The notes below the pieces were generated by a model that worked only from the letters and a program-made list of their open reading frames with translations, made no database searches and was not told the origin of the DNA. The translations under genes were made by a program, and so were the position numbers. From NCBI GenBank assembly GCA_023415595.1, contig JAEZJW010000114.1, forward strand, positions 1 to 29,615: a stretch of DNA of 29,615 nt, given 5' to 3'. Positions 7,719 to 16,567 of this stretch are shown here, piece by piece (the first letter of the stretch is position 1; each line of letters opens with the position of its first letter). Origin of the DNA: Bacillota bacterium. GTDB lineage: Bacteria > Bacillota > Clostridia > Lachnospirales > Lachnospiraceae.

Positions 7719-9218
7719 ATGAAAAAATCAACGATATGTATTGATAAACACTTTATCATAGGAGAGATCGATAAACGAATCTACGGCTCGTTTCTTGAAC
7801 ATCTTGGCAGGGCAGTATATGAAGGGATATATCAGCCGAATAGCCCGTTTGCCGATGAGCAGGGAATGCGTAAGGATGTAATCGGATTAATCCGTGATTT
7901 AAATGTTCCGATCGTGCGATATCCCGGAGGTAATTTTGTATCGGGCTACCACTGGGAAGATGGGGTAGGACCGAAGAAGGATCGTCCGGAGAAAATTGAT
8001 CTCGCCTGGAGTGTGATTGAAACAAATCAGTTTGGCATGAATGAATTCATGGACTGGACAACGAAAGCCGGTACCTCTGCAATGATGGCAATCAATCTGG
8101 GAACCAGAGGAGTCGAGGACGCGAAAAATATCGTTGAATACTGCAACCTTAAGGGTGGAAGCTATTACAGTAAGCTTAGAAGAAAGCATGGCTATGAGCA
8201 GCCCCATGACATTAAGCTGTGGTGCCTGGGCAATGAGATGGATGGCAATTGGCAGATGGGTCATAAGACTGCTTTTGAATATGGAAGAATTGCAGCCGAG
8301 GCCGGACGGATCATGAAAATGGTAGATCCCTCCATAGAACTGGTGGCCTGCGGAAGCTCTGCTCTGGACATGGAAACCTTCGGCGACTGGGAAGATATCG
8401 TACTCTCTGAGTGCTATGATCAGGTGGATTATTTGTCTCTGCATCAGTATTATGGGAACCGTGATAATCATACACCGGATTTCCTGTCAAACACGGTTGC
8501 CATGGATCGATTTATTAAATCCGTAGTTTCCATCTGTGATGCTGTAAAAGCGAAGAAGCGTAAGAGCAAATCCATAAACCTGTCCTTTGATGAATGGAAT
8601 GTATGGTATCATTCCAATAATCAGGATAAGAAGCTGGAACGTTGGTGTAAGGTACCCCACCAGCTGGAGGATGTCTATAATTTTGAAGATGCTTTGCTGG
8701 TAGCCGGTATGATGATAACCCTGCTTCGGCATGCTGACCGCATCAAAGTCGCTTGCCTGGCACAGCTTGTCAATGTTATCGCGCCTATCATGACCTCAGA
8801 AACCGGAGCCTGGAAACAGACGACCTATTATCCCTTTGAGCTGATCAGTAACCATGGCAGAGGAACCGTGTTAAATACCGTTATTCAATCACCGGTCTAT
8901 GAAAGCAAGCATGGTGATGCTCCTTATCTTGATGCGGTCTGTGTCATGAATGAAGAAGAGGATACACTGACACTTTTTGCTGTGAACAAATCACTGGAGG
9001 AGTCCATGGAGATCATCCTGGATCTGCGTCAGTTCGAAAATTATCAGGTGAAAGAACATGTGGTTCTGACCCATGCTGATCTGAAAGCAGTCAACACGGA
9101 GGAGCATCCCGATGAAGTGAAACCCGCAAAGCTTGAGAACACAGGGGTGGAAGGCGGGATCTTAAGAATAGAATTATGCGATAAGAGCTTCCATATGATT
9201 GAGCTTGGAAGAATATGA
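7719..9218 (+). CDS. abfA: GH51 alpha-L-arabinofuranosidase, intracellular
   Basis: This 499-residue protein has the length and layout of Geobacillus/Clostridium AbfA: a TIM barrel (to about residue 380) then a beta-sandwich. The acid/base is Glu173 in LWCLGNEMDG and the nucleophile is Glu292 in LSFDEWNVW, almost the positions known for Geobacillus AbfA. No signal peptide is present, so it acts in the cytoplasm, removing alpha-1,2/1,3/1,5-linked arabinofuranosyl groups from imported arabinoxylo-oligosaccharides. AAGGAA precedes the ATG. It follows the GH10 xylanase but is separated from it by three hairpins and a palindrome, so it probably has its own control. The gene symbol rests on family similarity. 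Confidence 0.95.
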   Translation: MKKSTICIDKHFIIGEIDKRIYGSFLEHLGRAVYEGIYQPNSPFADEQGMRKDVIGLIRDLNVPIVRYPGGNFVSGYHWEDGVGPKKDRPEKIDLAWSVIETNQFGMNEFMDWTTKAGTSAMMAINLGTRGVEDAKNIVEYCNLKGGSYYSKLRRKHGYEQPHDIKLWCLGNEMDGNWQMGHKTAFEYGRIAAEAGRIMKMVDPSIELVACGSSALDMETFGDWEDIVLSECYDQVDYLSLHQYYGNRDNHTPDFLSNTVAMDRFIKSVVSICDAVKAKKRKSKSINLSFDEWNVWYHSNNQDKKLERWCKVPHQLEDVYNFEDALLVAGMMITLLRHADRIKVACLAQLVNVIAPIMTSETGAWKQTTYYPFELISNHGRGTVLNTVIQSPVYESKHGDAPYLDAVCVMNEEEDTLTLFAVNKSLEESMEIILDLRQFENYQVKEHVVLTHADLKAVNTEEHPDEVKPAKLENTGVEGGILRIELCDKSFHMIELGRI

Positions 9219-9307
9219 CAATTTCAAAACGTTAATCATAGGAAGCACATAATTGTCAAGAAGTGATAATATTGATATTAATGATTACAATTATGGAGCT
9301 GATTTTA

Positions 9308-9837
9308 ATGAGCCGATTGAATCCGGATAAGCTGACAGTGGAATTTCGCGGTGCTGTATCGGGGACAGAACCGATAATTCCAAGAAGGTATACGTTGACC
9401 CATTCCGATTTGACAGCGGATCTGTACTTAACGATAGCTCCGGAATTTGCCTGGGATAAATTGAATGAGACGAGGGACGAAGTTTTCTGTATTATGTATA
9501 TCTTCAGGCAGAGGGGCAGAATGGCACGGGAAGTGCAGCAATCCGAAAGGAAATCTTCCGGCGTGAGCTGCCACTTGCTTTGGAGGCGATCCGTTATGGT
9601 GACAGATTGTTCTTTGAAGCTCATCCCGGGTCAGATCAAGTTCCAATTATCGTTTTCTACCTGTATTCCAACCCGGAGCAGAATGAAGTCACGAGCCTGG
9701 GAACCTTTGCGGATTATGACATAACTGCTGATGCTGACCGGGGAGAGCTTAGATCTGACGATTCCGTTAAGGCCAATGCTCTGATGGAGCATAAGGTGTT
9801 GATTGATGAGAAATATGGGGATGTAAACGGTGACTAA
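9308..9837 (+). pseudogene. Staygreen-family (Mg-dechelatase-like) protein broken by a -1 frameshift
   Basis: Two overlapping frames together encode one staygreen-family protein (about 176 residues). The first part, from the ATG at 9308 (GGAG at 9295-9298), gives SRLNPDKLTVEF, RRYTLTHSD and NETRDEV. The second part, in the -1 frame from about 9484, gives FLYYVYLQAEG, IRKEIFRRELPLALEAI, YGDRLFF and FYLYSNPEQNEV. The motifs YTLTHSD.TA, RDEV and SN.PE.N.V are those of plant SGR and its bacterial relatives. The break lies in GTTTTC (9482-9487), where a fifth T would restore the frame. Plant SGR removes magnesium from chlorophyll, and at least one bacterial homologue is reported to do so. The role in a non-photosynthetic clostridium is unknown. 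It could be a true pseudogene, a sequencing error or, less likely, slippage. Confidence 0.75.
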
Positions 9838-9875
9838 ACAGGAAGCAGAATAATCGTTATACTGAAAGTATAAGA

Positions 9876-9907
9876 TAAAGCTCTGCAGCTTCGGCTGCGG
9901 AGCTTTA
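9876..9907. terminator. Bidirectional terminator with TTCG tetraloop
   Basis: A 14-bp stem (one GU) from TAAAGCTC to GAGCTTTA is closed by the stable TTCG loop. It lies between the convergent staygreen and ferritin-like genes and has A/T on both sides. Confidence 0.8.
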
Positions 9908-9964
9908 TTAACGCCACGGTAAATTGTAGAATCACAAGTATGTTGCTTCCAAAATCCATAGTTT

Positions 9965-10462
9965 TTACTTGCAGTTATTAAACAGGGTGCTGAACATCGT
10001 TGCATGCTCCTGCTCATCTACCATTGCCAGGAAGAAGCAATCACGGATCAGCTGATCGGTTGTACTGAGCTGTACATTTCTATAGAATTCTACGGCCTCC
10101 ATTTCATCGATCAGCGCCTTCAGGAGAGCTTCATGATAGCAGGGGAAGCACTCATGTTCTACATGGTATTCAGGGGCATTGTCCGTAAAATAGCAGAATA
10201 GCTTACTGAACATCTCCAGATGCTTCAATTCGTCACAGTAGGCATGCTCGATAAAATCCCTGTGGAGCTTATTCGGGGCCTCCTTCATCAGATGCCGGTA
10301 GAACTCTGCCGCAGCGGCTTCGCCTTCAATTGCTCTGCAGATATCCCGGAGAATTTGGTCGAAAGACTTTGGCCCAAGTAAGGGAAGGCTTGGTATCTGT
10401 ACATTGCTGCAAAATTTATTATCACATTTTACACATTTATTTGACGGTGTATATTGGAACAT
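9965..10462 (-). CDS. Ferritin-like (rubrerythrin-type) di-iron protein
   Basis: This 165-residue protein has two repeats of the ferritin-like half-site: AIEGEAAAAEFY (46-55) with DELKH (Glu78, His81), and IDEMEAVEFY (118-127) with DEQEH (Glu150, His153). These give the four-helix E/ExxH ligand set of a non-haem di-iron site. An N-terminal CVKCDNKFC motif (Cys10, 13, 18) and CFPC (105-108) add unusual Cys content, but there is no C-terminal rubredoxin domain. Roles in this family include peroxide removal and iron handling. The ATG follows AAGGAGGG. The gene is divergent from the chromate-transporter pair and ends against a strong terminator. The exact electron donor or substrate cannot be told. 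Confidence 0.8.
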   Translation of the reverse strand: MFQYTPSNKCVKCDNKFCSNVQIPSLPLLGPKSFDQILRDICRAIEGEAAAAEFYRHLMKEAPNKLHRDFIEHAYCDELKHLEMFSKLFCYFTDNAPEYHVEHECFPCYHEALLKALIDEMEAVEFYRNVQLSTTDQLIRDCFFLAMVDEQEHATMFSTLFNNCK

Positions 10463-10762
10463 AAAGTACCCTCCTTCATAAATAAAAATCCGATATAGTA
10501 TATTTTACGGAGATTACTCGAAATTGTTCGTATGCCGGTAAAATATTCACATTTTTGTCGAAATAATAAGAACGGCAGGAGTTGTTCTGTTTTCATAATA
10601 CTTGTCAGGTTTACATTATTTCCGAAACATGATAGAATTTAGACTATCTATGATTGTTACGGGAAATTTTTATTATTTAAGATATACTATGTACAGGCAG
10701 ACTTTTGGGCAAATATAGTGCTGAAGCTCATATTCGCAGATGTCAGCAGCTTGGAGGATACT
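10463..10762. promoter_or_regulatory. Divergent intergenic region with one hairpin
   Basis: The 300 bases between the ferritin-like and chrA-type genes hold a hairpin at 10502-10544: ATTTTACGG with CC-G-GTAAAAT (one bulge), and an inner CGAA-ATTG-TTCG. A TATACT on the minus strand (10497-10502) may be the -10 of the ferritin-like gene. No PerR- or Fur-like box was recognised. Confidence 0.4.
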
Positions 10763-11341
10763 ATGAAAAAAGATGCGAAGTTTTATTGGAAGCTGTTTAC
10801 GTCAACCTTCTTACTAAGTGCTTTTACCTTCGGGGGAGGTTATGTCATTGTTCCGCTGATGAAGAAAAAGTTCGTGGATAAGCTGAATTGGATCGAAGAG
10901 GAGGAGATGCTCAATATGGTAGCAATCGCACAATCCGCTCCAGGCCCGATTGCTGTTAATACCTCCATTCTGGTTGGATACCGGATGGCCGGACTGCCCG
11001 GCGCATTCTTATCCACCTTCGGTACAGTTCTGCCACCCCTGATTATCCTGACGGTAATTTCTTTTTTTTATCAGTCCTTTAAGGACAGCACTATTGTCCG
11101 TGCACTGCTGAAGGGAATGCAGGCCGGTGTGGCTGCGGTAATTATTGATGTGGTTTTAGGGATGACCGGAAAAGTCTTTAAGGGTAAACAGGCATTTTCT
11201 ATCCTGATGATGGTGGCAGCCTTTACCGCAACCTTTGTGTTTGAAATTAATGTAATCTATATTATTCTGATTTGCGGATTCATTGGTGCCGTATCGGTCA
11301 TCTATGGTGAGAAGAAAAGAAAAGGAGGCGCCGCATCATGA
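10763..11341 (+). CDS. Chromate transporter family (ChrA-type) half protein, first subunit
   Basis: The start is the ATG at 10763, with GGAGG (10753-10757) 5 bases before; an in-frame ATG at 10718 lacks a ribosome site. The 192-residue product is one CHR domain with about five to six membrane segments. The family motif FGGGYVIVPLM is near the start and APGPIAVN in the middle. It is the short form (one CHR domain), which works as a pair with a second half-size protein. The stop overlaps the next ATG (ATGA), showing translational coupling. Family members export chromate or similar oxyanions; the natural substrate in anaerobes is often unknown. Confidence 0.9.
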   Translation: MKKDAKFYWKLFTSTFLLSAFTFGGGYVIVPLMKKKFVDKLNWIEEEEMLNMVAIAQSAPGPIAVNTSILVGYRMAGLPGAFLSTFGTVLPPLIILTVISFFYQSFKDSTIVRALLKGMQAGVAAVIIDVVLGMTGKVFKGKQAFSILMMVAAFTATFVFEINVIYIILICGFIGAVSVIYGEKKRKGGAAS

Positions 11342-11907
11342 TTTATCTTCAGCTACTGATCAGCTTCTTCCAGATTGGGCTCTTTTCCATTGGTGGAGGC
11401 TATGCTGCATTGCCCTTGATTCAGGCGCAGGTGGTGGATAGCCACCAATGGCTTACAATGAGCGAGTATACCGATCTGATTACAATTTCGCAGATGACAC
11501 CGGGGCCGATTGCAATCAATGCTTCTACCTTTGTTGGGAATCAGATCGCGGGTCTTCCGGGCTCTATTCTTGCCACCTTTGGATGTGTGCTTCCTTCCTT
11601 TCTGATTGTCATCACCTTGGCATACTTTTATTTTAAGTATAAGAATATCACTATTGTACAAGGAATCCTGGGAGGTCTCCGGCCTGCAGTCGTTGCCCTG
11701 ATTGCATCCGCCGGACTGTCCATCCTGATCCTGTCCTTCTGGGGTGAAGGAGGCTTTAGCCTGAAACCGGAAGACATAAATATAATTGCAGTGGGATTAT
11801 TCCTGGTAAGCTTATTCGTTCTTAGAAAGTGGAAGGTGAATCAGATTACGGTAATGCTTGGCTCCGGTATCGTCGGAATGGCCCTGTATCTGATCTTGGG
11901 TATTTAA
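11338..11907 (+). CDS. Chromate transporter family (ChrA-type) half protein, second subunit
   Basis: This 189-residue, one-CHR-domain membrane protein carries GGGYAALPLIQ near the N-terminus and TPGPIAINASTFVG in the middle, the same motifs as the upstream partner. The ATG overlaps the upstream stop by 4 bases, and GGAGG lies inside the end of the previous gene. The two presumably insert in opposite directions and act together, as described for paired short-chain CHR proteins. Its stop codon is only 3 bases from the convergent stop of the serine dehydratase alpha gene, leaving no room for a terminator between them. Confidence 0.9.
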   Translation: MIYLQLLISFFQIGLFSIGGGYAALPLIQAQVVDSHQWLTMSEYTDLITISQMTPGPIAINASTFVGNQIAGLPGSILATFGCVLPSFLIVITLAYFYFKYKNITIVQGILGGLRPAVVALIASAGLSILILSFWGEGGFSLKPEDINIIAVGLFLVSLFVLRKWKVNQITVMLGSGIVGMALYLILGI

Positions 11908-11910
11908 GGA

Positions 11911-12777
11911 CTAGGACCAGATGGATTTCTTGATTTCCCGTCCGGTTTTTGTAGCAGCCAGTCCGCCCTTCCCTGTTTCCCTTAAGGCTTCCGGCATCAG
12001 AAGACCGGTATCCCGCATAGCATCGATTACCTCATCGGGAGGAATGCGGCTGATGACCCCGGCACAGGCCATGTCAGCACAGGCCATGGCATTCACTGCA
12101 CCCATGACATTCCGTTTGATGCACGGGATTTCCACTAGACCTGCGACCGGATCACAGGTGGAACCGAGCATTGCTTTCAGCGCCAGGGCAGCAGCATGGA
12201 TGATTTGGTACGCATTCCCACCCTTCAGGTAACTGATTGCACCGGCAGCCATGGCACTGGCAGAACCGATCTCTGCCTGACAACCACCTTCGGCTCCGGA
12301 GATAAAGGCTCTTTCGGCTATGACCTGTCCGATTCCAGCTGCTACAAACATGGCTTCTACCATTCTGACCTCCGGTAAGCCCAGCTTCTCTTCACAGGAT
12401 AACAGGACCGCCGGTATCACTCCGCAGGAGCCCCCGGTTGGAGCAGCTACGATTTTCTTCATACAGGCATTGGACTCGGCCATTTTCAGGGCTTTAACGA
12501 TTACCTCACCAATCAGGGGACCACAGAGAACTTCGCCCCGTTCTAGCGCTTCCCGGACCAGTTCTCCGTCCCCACCTGCCAGGTTACTGGCGGAACGCAG
12601 CTTCCTGTCGTAGGATGCATTCGATAATTTCATTTGAAGGTAGAGCCCCTTCATCCTGTTCCAGGTATCCTCTCTGGTTACCTGCCTCTCTTGCCGGTCA
12701 TTCTCCAGTATGGCTTCCCAGAAGGACAGTCCCGTATGTTCCATAGTCTCTACGATTTCTGTTAATGCTTTAAACAT
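11911..12777 (-). CDS. sdaAA: L-serine dehydratase, iron-sulfur type, alpha subunit
   Basis: The start is set at the ATG 12777 (MFKALTEIVETM), preceded by AGGAGG; a longer open frame to 12879 lies inside the beta gene and has no ribosome site. The 288-residue product carries the catalytic domain. Cys166 (EGGCQAEIG), Cys208 (GSTCDPVAG) and Cys219 (EIPCIKRN) have the same spacing (42 and 11) as the three cluster ligands known in the single-chain Legionella enzyme. APTGGSCGVIPA is also present. Together with the beta subunit it converts L-serine to pyruvate and ammonia with an oxygen-sensitive 4Fe-4S cluster. It overlaps the beta gene by 8 bases, so the two are translationally coupled. Confidence 0.95.
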   Translation of the reverse strand: MFKALTEIVETMEHTGLSFWEAILENDRQERQVTREDTWNRMKGLYLQMKLSNASYDRKLRSASNLAGGDGELVREALERGEVLCGPLIGEVIVKALKMAESNACMKKIVAAPTGGSCGVIPAVLLSCEEKLGLPEVRMVEAMFVAAGIGQVIAERAFISGAEGGCQAEIGSASAMAAGAISYLKGGNAYQIIHAAALALKAMLGSTCDPVAGLVEIPCIKRNVMGAVNAMACADMACAGVISRIPPDEVIDAMRDTGLLMPEALRETGKGGLAATKTGREIKKSIWS

Positions 12778-13453
12778 AATAAACTTCCTCCTGATCCCTG
12801 ACGCTATAATAGGATACCTTAATGACCCCATCAGCCATTTCCAATGCCCGTAGTGTTTCCCTACGGATCTCGTGATCACATTCCAGTACCATAACAGCCT
12901 TTCCGCCCCTATTCTCCCTATATAGCTTCATCTGGGCAATATTGATCTGATTATCCCTCAGTACGGAGGATACTAGAGCGATTCGCCCGGGTTCATCTAT
13001 ATTCTGAACAATCAGGGTCGGGTAATCTCCGCTGAAATTAACCGCAAGGCCATCTATCTGATTGATTCGGATACGGCCCCCTCCCAGAGAAGAGCCAAGG
13101 ATTTCAAGATATTTACCACTGATACCGGTCAATTTCAGCAAGGCAGTATTCGGATGGACGTCCCTGAGTATGATACCGGAGAAGCTATATTCCATACCCC
13201 TCTCCCCGGCAATCTGAAAGCTGACCGGAATCCGGTCATCATCCTCCCTCATTCCGATTAAGCCGGCGATCAGAGCTAAATCAGTACCATGCCCTTTCCC
13301 TGTTGCATAGAAGGACCCATGGAGCAGAATATCAGCCTTGGCAATTTCTTCATTCATCAGCTTTCTTGAGACCAACCCGATGCGGACCGCTCCTGCAGTG
13401 TGGGAACTGGAGGGACCTACCATAACAGGTCCGATAATATCGTATATATTCAT
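12770..13453 (-). CDS. sdaAB: L-serine dehydratase, iron-sulfur type, beta subunit
   Basis: This 227-residue protein starts at an ATG preceded by GGAGG. The N-terminal domain contains GPVMVGPSSSHTAGAVRIG, typical of the serine dehydratase beta fold. The C-terminal part (about 150-225; PTLIVQNIDEPGRIALV) is an ACT domain, the regulatory ligand-binding type found in the clostridial enzymes. It is the first gene of the sdaAB-sdaAA pair and overlaps the alpha gene. A small inverted repeat, AAAGTG-N6-CACTTT at 13509-13526, lies upstream and could be an operator. Confidence 0.95.
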   Translation of the reverse strand: MNIYDIIGPVMVGPSSSHTAGAVRIGLVSRKLMNEEIAKADILLHGSFYATGKGHGTDLALIAGLIGMREDDDRIPVSFQIAGERGMEYSFSGIILRDVHPNTALLKLTGISGKYLEILGSSLGGGRIRINQIDGLAVNFSGDYPTLIVQNIDEPGRIALVSSVLRDNQINIAQMKLYRENRGGKAVMVLECDHEIRRETLRALEMADGVIKVSYYSVRDQEEVYYV

Positions 13454-13508
13454 ATAAATCCTCCAAGCTGCTGAAACCCCCGAATTTGGGCGTCAGCACA
13501 ATAATTGC

Positions 13509-13526
13509 AAAGTGAAAATACACTTT
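13509..13526. promoter_or_regulatory. Inverted repeat upstream of sdaAB
   Basis: AAAGTG-AAAATA-CACTTT, a perfect 6-bp palindrome, lies 56 bases before the sdaAB start in the gap divergent from GH3. It is a candidate operator; no regulator is known. Confidence 0.3.
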
Positions 13527-13600
13527 CTATGTTAGTATGGGATAATTTATATATAGTATTATCATTGCTAACGAAAAGTCTTCTAAACATGAAAAGAATA

Positions 13601-13629
13601 TTGTGTGGTTATGGGTTCAATGCTATAAA
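13601..13629 (+). promoter_or_regulatory. Promoter of the GH3 gene
   Basis: TTGTGT (13601-13606), a 17-base spacer and TATAAA (13624-13629) lie about 85 bases before the GH3 ATG. Confidence 0.5.
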
Positions 13630-13714
13630 TAGTATAAGGAAATAAATTCTGATCTTATAGGGAGAAACTGACGGTACTTAATATCAGATAGATGATAAGG
13701 AAAGGAGAATATAC

Positions 13715-15781
13715 ATGAAATACGACAAAAATTACCGTTTATCCTTCACTGTAAAAGCGAAAACAATTTTGGGACAACTCACCCTGGAGGAAAAGGTCTA
13801 CCTGATGAGTGGGCGCTTCAGCCTGAAACAGGAAATGCAGAATGCGAAGGAGGACCCTGAGAATAGGCATTATAACTATATTCCCTACCCGGCAGCAGGA
13901 AATGAACGGTTAGGACTGGAGCCCATGTTATTCTGTGACGGACCGAGGGGAGTAGTTTGCGGTAACGGCAAGACAACCTGTTTTCCGGTCTCTATGTTGA
14001 GAGGCGCCAGTTTCGATACTGAACTGGAGGAGAAGATTGGGCATGCGATCGGTAAAGAGATTAAAGCCTTCGGCGGCAACCTGTTCGGTGGAGTATGTAT
14101 CAACCTGCCTTATAATCCTGGTTGGGGCAGAAGTCAGGAGACCTATGGAGAAGAATCCTTCCATCTCGGGCAGATGGGAGCCGCCCTTACCCGAGGCGTA
14201 CAGGAAGAAGGCGTAATGGCCTGCATTAAGCATTATGCCTTTAATCAGATGGAGAATGCGCGCTTCAAGGTTAGTGTGGAATGTGATAAGAGAACGGAAC
14301 GGGAGGTTTACCTGTCCCATTTCAAGGATTGCATCGATGCGGGGGCTGCCAGTGTGATGAGCTCCTATAATTTGTATCAGGGAACCCATTGCGGTCATCA
14401 CGATTATCTGTTGAATCAGGTGCTGAAGAAGGAATGGGATTTTGACGGCATTGTGATGAGTGACTTCTACTGGGGTGTCAAGGATACCGTAGAAGCAGCC
14501 AATGGCGGTCAGAATATCGAGATGGCTCATACCCTTCATTTCGGAGACAAATTACTCCAGGCAGTAAAGGACGGACTTGTTCCCGAGGAGAAGATCGATG
14601 ATGCTGCACTTCGTATCATCCGTACCATCCTCTCCTTTACAGAAGGAAAGGAAGAGCAGAAGGATACCTCTGTGCTTGCCTGCAGGGAGCATGTCGAACT
14701 CGCCCTAGAGAGTGCAAGAAGGGGAATCACCCTTCTGAAGAATCATAAGGTACTGCCTCTGGATAAGAACAGGGTGAAGAAGGTGCTGGTTCTGGGAACT
14801 CTCGGTGCTGCTGAGCCGATCGGAGACCATGGATCCAGTTGGGTTCGCCCTCCCTATATCATCTCACCGGTTCAGGGGCTTAAGATGGCTGCTCCGGATG
14901 TGGAGATAATCTATGATTCCGGAGATGATATCTGTAAAGCGAAGAAGCTGGCAGCAGAAGCGGATGCTGTCGTATTTGTCGTTGGATATGACTATAATGA
15001 TGAGGGTGAATTTGTATCAGAGAATGAAGCAGAAGGCTTCACCGGCTCCATGGGCGGAGACCGCAGACATTCCCTTGGACTGCATCAGAAGGATATCGAC
15101 CTGATCAAGGCAGCCGGACCTGTGAATGAAGCTTCCGCTGTTGTATTGATCGGTGGAAATACAATCATGATCACAGAGTGGATGGAGACAGTCGGAGCCA
15201 TCCTAATGGCATATTACCCAGGTATGGAGGGTGGAATGGCCCTGGGTGAAATCCTATTCGGAGATACGAATCCCAGTGGTAAGCTGCCCTTTGTCCTTCC
15301 CTATAAGGAAAGTGACCTGCCCCAGGTGGATTGGAATGCCACCTCCCAACATTATGATTATTACCATGGTTATGCGAAGCTGGAGAAGGAGGGTATCAAC
15401 CCCTTATTACCCTATGGCTTCGGGTTATCCTATACAAGCTTTGAGGTTTCCGATGCTGCCTTCAGGGCAGACACAAGCCGCATAATGGCATCCTGTAAAG
15501 TGAAAAATACAGGAGATAGGGAGGGAACCGAAGTGATCCAGATGTACGTTGGCTTCCGGAATTCCTCCATTGACCGTCCGATCAAGGTACTACGCGGCTT
15601 TGCCAGGGTATCACTGCTGCCCGGAGAGGAGAAGGAGGTTACGATTACCTGTCCTGTAGAGAAGCTTATGTTCTATAATGAGAAAACAAGCAGTATGGAG
15701 CTGGAGCATATGGAACATGAGGTTTATATCGGAACCAGTTCCGCGGACGAAGCTCTGATCCGTGGAAGTGTATTGCTGTAA
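13715..15781 (+). CDS. GH3 glycosidase (beta-glucosidase/beta-xylosidase type), intracellular
   Basis: This 688-residue protein has no signal peptide. Domain order: GH3 N-terminal TIM barrel (about 15-290; FCDGPRGV, KHYAFNQ with Lys172-His173, nucleophile Asp250 in GIVMSDFYWG), GH3 C-terminal alpha/beta sandwich (about 335-560) and a fibronectin-III-like domain (about 600-680). Exact specificity cannot be read from sequence. Beta-xylosidase or beta-glucosidase activity on imported oligosaccharides would fit the xylan genes at 4357-9218, but the gene is separated from them by the staygreen, ferritin, chrA and sda genes. AAAGGAG precedes the ATG. It has its own promoter and ends at a strong hairpin. 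Confidence 0.92.
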   Translation: MKYDKNYRLSFTVKAKTILGQLTLEEKVYLMSGRFSLKQEMQNAKEDPENRHYNYIPYPAAGNERLGLEPMLFCDGPRGVVCGNGKTTCFPVSMLRGASFDTELEEKIGHAIGKEIKAFGGNLFGGVCINLPYNPGWGRSQETYGEESFHLGQMGAALTRGVQEEGVMACIKHYAFNQMENARFKVSVECDKRTEREVYLSHFKDCIDAGAASVMSSYNLYQGTHCGHHDYLLNQVLKKEWDFDGIVMSDFYWGVKDTVEAANGGQNIEMAHTLHFGDKLLQAVKDGLVPEEKIDDAALRIIRTILSFTEGKEEQKDTSVLACREHVELALESARRGITLLKNHKVLPLDKNRVKKVLVLGTLGAAEPIGDHGSSWVRPPYIISPVQGLKMAAPDVEIIYDSGDDICKAKKLAAEADAVVFVVGYDYNDEGEFVSENEAEGFTGSMGGDRRHSLGLHQKDIDLIKAAGPVNEASAVVLIGGNTIMITEWMETVGAILMAYYPGMEGGMALGEILFGDTNPSGKLPFVLPYKESDLPQVDWNATSQHYDYYHGYAKLEKEGINPLLPYGFGLSYTSFEVSDAAFRADTSRIMASCKVKNTGDREGTEVIQMYVGFRNSSIDRPIKVLRGFARVSLLPGEEKEVTITCPVEKLMFYNEKTSSMELEHMEHEVYIGTSSADEALIRGSVLL

Positions 15782-15807
15782 AATAAGAATAAGATCAACC
15801 CAACCTA

Positions 15808-15874
15808 AATGGGCTCTCACATTTTGAACACATCCTGATTGACAGGAAGCGTTTCAAAGCTGTGAGAGCCCATT
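15808..15874. terminator. Long-loop hairpin between convergent GH3 and ECF-like genes
   Basis: There is a perfect 14-bp stem, AATGGGCTCTCACA with TGTGAGAGCCCATT, and a 39-base loop. The loop itself can pair (TCCTG with CAGGA, TTGAA with TTCAA). It probably serves as terminator for the GH3 gene and the opposite-strand gene. Confidence 0.7.
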
Positions 15875-15925
15875 ATTTCTAATGTATTCAATCATAAGGG
15901 TTGATATTTGGCATGTTATCAGAGG

Positions 15926-16504
15926 TTATTTCGCATACTTGGTTCTGATTTTAACACTGGCAGGAATGCTTACCACCTGCTGAATTGGCTTCCATACGAA
16001 GGCTGCGATGGAGAAGTCCACCATGCTGTGGATGAAACCACCGACGCCGACCAGTAAGAGGACGGATATGGCATAACCGTTCTCCAGTATTGCAGCTGAT
16101 ACGTTACCGCCAAAGTAGAAGTAACTTACAACGAATACCTCAGCAAGCGCATGAATTAAGGAGATACCAAACGAGTATAGAGCCGCAGTCTTGAAATTAT
16201 TCAGCATAGCTCCGTTCTTCTTTAATAGATAAGATCCGAGAGCAACAAAAATCAGGTGGGAAAATGCACGTAACACGATGATTAGTGGAAAGCCTGCAAG
16301 CAAAAAGCCGAAGCCGGTAACGATAGCAACAGAGATGGCCACTACCGGCGATATAAACATAGCGATAAAGATCGGGACATGACTGGCCAGGGTAAAGGAT
16401 GCCGGTCCAATCTGTATCTTAGGGAAATACATCGGTATTAAAATGCCAACTGCACAGAGCAGTGCGGCAATGGTCATGGTTTTCACCTTATTCATCTGAT
16501 TCAT
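15926..16504 (-). CDS. Small membrane protein, probable ECF transporter S component (niacin, NiaX-like)
   Basis: This 192-residue, almost entirely hydrophobic protein has about five to six membrane helices. The size, the short basic start (MNQMNKVKTMTIAALLCAVGI), the loop QIGPASFTLASHVPIFIAMF and the conserved GGFIHSMVDF near the end suggest the substrate-binding (S) subunit of an energy-coupling-factor vitamin transporter. A shared energizing module (EcfAA'T) would be elsewhere. The niacin assignment is inferred from the NiaR-like operator in its promoter and is not certain. AAGGAAGG precedes the ATG. It is a single gene with a near-perfect promoter. Confidence 0.6.
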   Translation of the reverse strand: MNQMNKVKTMTIAALLCAVGILIPMYFPKIQIGPASFTLASHVPIFIAMFISPVVAISVAIVTGFGFLLAGFPLIIVLRAFSHLIFVALGSYLLKKNGAMLNNFKTAALYSFGISLIHALAEVFVVSYFYFGGNVSAAILENGYAISVLLLVGVGGFIHSMVDFSIAAFVWKPIQQVVSIPASVKIRTKYAK

Positions 16505-16567
16505 ACTTATCTACCTTCCTTTTCATGAACTAATATCACGTTGACAGCCTTATTCCGCAGTATTGTT

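Noticed and set aside
9482..9487. Programmed -1 frameshift in the staygreen gene
   Set aside because: GTTTTC is a short run, not a classic X-XXY-YYZ heptamer, and no strong downstream hairpin was found. A lost T explains it more simply.
12777..12879. Longer N-terminus for the serine dehydratase alpha subunit
   Set aside because: The extra residues lie inside the beta gene. The AGGAGG at the start of MFKALTEIVE and the family length support 12777.
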